In this document: piece by piece, positions 5,675 to 7,935 of the stretch
Layout: the number at the start of each line of letters is the position of its first letter
How positions within the stretch are numbered: the first letter of the stretch is position 1
Source of the DNA: Deltaproteobacteria bacterium
GTDB taxonomy: Bacteria > Desulfobacterota > Deferrimicrobia > Deferrimicrobiales > Deferrimicrobiaceae
Reading direction: 5' to 3'
Length of the DNA: 7,935 bases
Assembly (NCBI GenBank): GCA_003513855.1
Contig: DOTC01000166.1
Span: forward strand, 1,526 to 9,460
Translations under genes and position numbers: made by a program
Notes under the pieces: model-generated
Told to the model about the DNA's origin: nothing
The model's input: the letters and a program-made list of their open reading frames with translations, nothing else
Database searches by the model: none

Positions 5675-6961
5675 TTACCACCCCCGTTCCAGGATCGACA
5701 CGGTGACGTAGGTGCCCGTGCCGGCGTGACTGTGGATGAGTCCGCGTTCCGCCTTCTTCAGCTGCAGTTCCCCCGACCCGAAATGCCTCCCGATGGTGCC
5801 CTGGATCTGCCAGAAGGCGAACACCGCCTGCATCAGACCGGTGGCGCCGACAGGGTGACCGCAGGCGATCAGTCCCCCCGAGGGATTGACCGGAATCGTT
5901 CCCTTCTTCTTCAGCTTCATCCCGTAGTCGATCCGGGGCAGGAAGGGGTGCCCCTCCTCGATGAACCTTCCCCCCTCGCCGTAGCGGCAGAGGGCGAGAT
6001 CCTCGTAGGTCTGGATCTCCGACGACGTGTAGGCGTCATGCAACTCGACGAAGTCGATCTCCCGGAGCGGGTCCCTGATCCCCGCCATCCGGTAGGCCTG
6101 GAGAGCGGCGGATCGTCCCGCCCGGAAGGAGTGGACGCCGGGGTATGTCAGATTCCGGTAGTCGCTTTCCTTCTCGTTCGGTGCAAGGATCACCTTTCCC
6201 CGGGGACGGTCGGCCATCCGCATCATATCGGTGCCTGTTCCGACCCCGGTGATCCGAACGGGCTTGTCGGCAAGCTGGAAGGCCGTCTCCTCGTCCGCGA
6301 GGATGCAGACCGCCGCGCCGTCCGACATGACGCAGATGTCGAGAAGGGTCAGCGGGTAGGCCACCATCTCGGCGTTGCGCACGTCCCGGATCGTGATCCG
6401 TTTCCGTTTCTGCGCGTAAGGGTTGAAGCAGGCGTTCCTGTGGTTCTTGACCGACACCATCGCCATCTGTTCCAGCGTCGTACCGAACTCGTGGATGTGT
6501 CGGTTCACCATCATCGCGTAGTAGCCGGAATAGAACCCCCCGACGGGATAGTCGAAGTTGACGTCGGAGGCGAGGGCGATGAACTCGTTTCCCTTCCACG
6601 TCTGGACGCGGGACATCGTTTCGAACCCGAATGCCACGCAGCAGTTCATCCGTCCCGACGCCACGGATTCCCAGGCGGCCTGGAAGCACAGGCCTCCCGT
6701 GGCGCCGCCGCCCTCGATCCTCTTGTTCGGCTTCGGACAAAGGCCGAGGTAGTCCGTTGCCATGATTCCCGCCATGAGCTGGCGCGTGAAGTGGTCCGAG
6801 AAGTACGACCCCACCGAGCCGTCAATCCTGTCGGTCTTCAGCCGGGGGACATCTCCGAGGGCGTAGTCGAACGCCTCCTTGACCATCTTCTGGAACGTCG
6901 CGTCCGGCCGCGCCTTGACGAACTTGCTGACTCCTCCCGACACCATGTAGACCGGTCTCAC
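5675..6961 (-). CDS. Thiolase-superfamily protein (SCP-x/lipid-transfer type) lacking the usual catalytic Cys
   Basis: From GTG 6961 this encodes 428 residues. The open frame extends further upstream, but that part overlaps the small mutase subunit and has atypical composition. The protein has the SCP-x-like thiolase layout: N-terminal VSGGVSKF; the nucleophile loop near 82-90; a HDAY motif (H308-Y311) where SCP2-type thiolases have HDxF; NPSGGLIACGHPVGATG (359-375) with the GHP histidine H369; and a C-terminal SHAGTG loop (411-416). Normal members read like E-x-x-C-A-S-G-G in the nucleophile loop; this one reads EGGGATGG, putting G86 where the Cys belongs. C92 lies six residues later and is not in the equivalent position. 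Classical Claisen chemistry through a Cys acyl-enzyme is therefore doubtful. The next gene, 3 nt away, is a DUF35 protein, a known partner of such enzymes; Cys-less members such as Ltp2 act as retro-aldolases. An aldolase-like role is inference; family membership is firm. Confidence 0.88.
   Translation of the reverse strand: MRPVYMVSGGVSKFVKARPDATFQKMVKEAFDYALGDVPRLKTDRIDGSVGSYFSDHFTRQLMAGIMATDYLGLCPKPNKRIEGGGATGGLCFQAAWESVASGRMNCCVAFGFETMSRVQTWKGNEFIALASDVNFDYPVGGFYSGYYAMMVNRHIHEFGTTLEQMAMVSVKNHRNACFNPYAQKRKRITIRDVRNAEMVAYPLTLLDICVMSDGAAVCILADEETAFQLADKPVRITGVGTGTDMMRMADRPRGKVILAPNEKESDYRNLTYPGVHSFRAGRSAALQAYRMAGIRDPLREIDFVELHDAYTSSEIQTYEDLALCRYGEGGRFIEEGHPFLPRIDYGMKLKKKGTIPVNPSGGLIACGHPVGATGLMQAVFAFWQIQGTIGRHFGSGELQLKKAERGLIHSHAGTGTYVTVSILERGW
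5678..5685 (-). promoter_or_regulatory. Ribosome binding site of the DUF35 gene
   Basis: GGGGGTGG lies inside the last codons of the thiolase-like gene, 6 nt before GTG 5671. The thiolase stop TAA is in the same frame two codons upstream, so translation of the DUF35 protein can begin no earlier than this GTG. Confidence 0.5.
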
Positions 6962-6963
6962 GT

Positions 6964-6972
6964 CTTCCCCCC
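6964..6972 (-). promoter_or_regulatory. Ribosome binding site of the thiolase-like gene
   Basis: GGGGGGAAG ends two bases before GTG 6961-6959; the G-run lies about 5 nt from the start. The first in-frame ATG (6946) would be about 20 nt away from it, so the GTG is the preferred start. Confidence 0.5.
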
Positions 6973-6997
6973 GCCCTCGAGGCGACCTCGCCCGGGC
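6973..6997 (-). other. Possible intercistronic RNA hairpin before the thiolase-like gene
   Basis: In the 46-nt gap after the small mutase subunit, the minus-strand RNA can fold GCCC (6997-6994) with GGGC (6976-6973) and CGAGG (6990-6986) with CCTCG (6982-6978) around a TCG loop, leaving a GGG/A internal loop. It ends directly before the G6 ribosome binding site of the thiolase-like gene. There is no U-tract, so it is not an intrinsic terminator. A role in transcript processing or translation is inference only. Confidence 0.3.
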
Positions 6998-7007
6998 AGC
7001 CTTTCCG

Positions 7008-7457
7008 CTACGCCCTGGGCCGGACGCGTTTGTTGACGTAATCGACGATTTCCGACAAGGTTGTACCCGGGGTGAAGATCCGGTCAACCCCCTTCTTCCG
7101 GAGCCCGGAGATGTCGTCATCCGGGATGATGCCTCCTCCGAATACCACGACATTCCCCATCTTCTTCTTCCGGAGAAGTTCCACGACCTTCGGAAAGAGA
7201 TGATTGTGCGCCCCCGAGAGGATCGACAGGCCGATCGCGTCCACGTCCTCCTGCACCGCGGTGTTCACGATCATCTCCGGGGTCTGGTGGAGCCCCGTGT
7301 AGATGACCTCGAATCCGGCATCGCGCAGCGCGCGTGCGATGATCTTGGCTCCCCGATCGTGCCCGTCGAGCCCCGGTTTCCCCACCAGGACCCGGATTTT
7401 CCGGCCCCCCTTCCCGGGTTTTGCCTCCCGTTTCTTTTTTGCCAGTGCACTTGCCAT
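7008..7457 (-). CDS. Acyl-CoA mutase small subunit, B12-binding (methylmalonyl-CoA mutase C-terminal domain)
   Basis: This 149-residue protein is the stand-alone cobalamin-binding subunit of the split mutase. After a Lys-rich N-terminal stretch of about 20 residues comes the Rossmann-like B12 domain. The DxHxxG motif is intact (GLDGHDRG, D31, H33, G36); H33 is the expected lower axial ligand of cobalt. It is followed by the S-x-L motif ([10 protein letters not shown]78, L80) and the glycine-rich loop (VVFGGGIIP, about 104-112) that holds the nucleotide tail. Length and motifs fit family members such as the small subunits of archaeal methylmalonyl-CoA mutases and of isobutyryl- or 2-hydroxyisobutyryl-CoA mutases. 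The ATG is preceded by a purine-rich G6/AGGA Shine-Dalgarno region. It lies 22 nt after the large subunit and 46 nt before the thiolase-like gene. Function in B12 binding is secure; the substrate of the holoenzyme is not. Confidence 0.93.
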   Translation of the reverse strand: MASALAKKKREAKPGKGGRKIRVLVGKPGLDGHDRGAKIIARALRDAGFEVIYTGLHQTPEMIVNTAVQEDVDAIGLSILSGAHNHLFPKVVELLRKKKMGNVVVFGGGIIPDDDISGLRKKGVDRIFTPGTTLSEIVDYVNKRVRPRA

Positions 7458-7479
7458 GTCCTGTCCCCCCTGTGGCGTA

Positions 7480-7935
7480 TTAATACATTGCCGGGTCGGT
7501 ATGCGTGCCCATCGTCTCGCGGAAGGCGTCGCAGATTTCGCCGAGGGTGACGTATTCCCTCACGGCGTCGAGGATGACGGGCATCAGATTGGTTTTCGAG
7601 AGGGAAGCGTCCTTCAGCGCGTCGATACGGGAGGCCACCCGTCTCGCGTGCCGTTTCCTGCGCACTTCCCGGGTGCGTGCGATCTGTTTCCGCTCGACCT
7701 CCTTGTCGATCTTCAGCAGCGGGATGGGGAGTGCCTCGTCGCCCTGGTAGCAGTTGACCCCCACGATCTTCTTCTCCCCCTTTTCGATGAGCCGCTGGTA
7801 ATGATACGACGCATCGATGATCTCCTTTTGGGGGTATCCGCGCTTGACGGCCTCGACCATCCCTCCCATCTCGTCGATCTTCCGGATGTAGGCCGAAGCC
7901 TTCTCTTCCATCTCGTTCGTCAGCGTTTCGAGGAG
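7480..7935 (-). CDS. Acyl-CoA mutase large subunit (methylmalonyl-CoA mutase type), C-terminal part
   Basis: The reading frame is open at the right edge and ends in TAA; 151 residues are visible and roughly 400 N-terminal residues must lie outside. The visible part matches the C-terminal end of the catalytic (TIM-barrel) subunit of adenosylcobalamin-dependent acyl-CoA mutases: a [14 protein letters not shown] segment, then [18 protein letters not shown], a charged Glu/Arg helix ([17 protein letters not shown]), and the closing [20 protein letters not shown] stretch. The family moves a carbonyl-CoA group between neighbouring carbons, for example succinyl-CoA to methylmalonyl-CoA. The B12-binding domain is not fused but is encoded by the next gene 22 nt downstream, so this is a two-subunit mutase. 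Substrate residues (the methylmalonyl, isobutyryl, 2-hydroxyisobutyryl and ethylmalonyl types differ near the active site) are off-window, so the exact substrate is open. An internal ATG at 7911 is not the start, because the family match continues upstream of it. Confidence 0.9.
   Translation of the reverse strand, partial: LLETLTNEMEEKASAYIRKIDEMGGMVEAVKRGYPQKEIIDASYHYQRLIEKGEKKIVGVNCYQGDEALPIPLLKIDKEVERKQIARTREVRRKRHARRVASRIDALKDASLSKTNLMPVILDAVREYVTLGEICDAFRETMGTHTDPAMY

Noticed and set aside
3956..7036. A plus-strand open frame of 1026 codons.
   Set aside because: It is the codon-register antisense of three well-supported minus-strand genes and stays open only because they avoid TTA, CTA and TCA codons. 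Its translation is rich in His, Pro, Arg and Gly with no recognisable domain.
6962..7153. Upstream extension of the thiolase-like frame, starting at an ATG at 7153.
   Set aside because: It overlaps the small mutase subunit and gives a Ser/Gly/Arg-rich stretch unlike any thiolase N-terminus; GTG 6961 has a suitable ribosome binding site and begins where the family fold begins.

Overview
This is a GC-rich (about 60% by eye) bacterial window in which every supported gene lies on the minus strand, so the biological order runs from high to low coordinates. The tight, ATGA/GTG-coupled gene spacing and the gene set (two-subunit B12 mutase, MeaB, thiolase plus DUF35 protein, acyl-CoA dehydrogenase, glutaconate-type CoA-transferase) suggest a Desulfobacterota ('Deltaproteobacteria')-like or similar acid-degrading, possibly anaerobic or syntrophic bacterium. 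That placement is inference from gene content only.

Layout in transcription order: (1) C-terminal 151 residues of a methylmalonyl-CoA-mutase-type large subunit (7935-7480, start off-window); (2) its separate small B12-binding subunit (7457-7008); (3) a thiolase-superfamily protein whose usual nucleophilic Cys position is Gly (6961-5675); (4) a DUF35 Zn-ribbon/OB-fold partner (5671-5114); (5) an acyl-CoA dehydrogenase (5098-3953); (6) the mutase chaperone GTPase MeaB (3947-2949); (7, 8) the two subunits of a glutaconate-type family I CoA-transferase (2952-1984 and 1956-1150). Gaps are 22, 46, 3, 15, 5, -4 and 27 nt, so these eight genes almost certainly form one operon whose promoter lies beyond the right edge. 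After a nested inverted repeat and a strong-looking sigma70-type promoter comes (9) miaB, a tRNA methylthiotransferase, running off the left edge (1078-1).

How the operon may work together: the CoA-transferase would activate a free carboxylic acid, the acyl-CoA dehydrogenase would introduce a double bond, the thiolase-like/DUF35 pair would make or cleave a C-C bond, and the adenosylcobalamin-dependent mutase (protected by MeaB) would rearrange the carbon skeleton. The substrate cannot be read from this window, because the substrate-determining part of the mutase large subunit is outside it and no hydratase, 3-hydroxyacyl-CoA dehydrogenase or epimerase is present. The most interesting points are the Cys-less thiolase paired with DUF35, which recalls the retro-aldolases of steroid side-chain degradation, and the apparently leaderless miaB promoter. 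No RNA genes, mobile elements or CRISPR arrays were seen, and there is no gene-free stretch longer than 71 nt.
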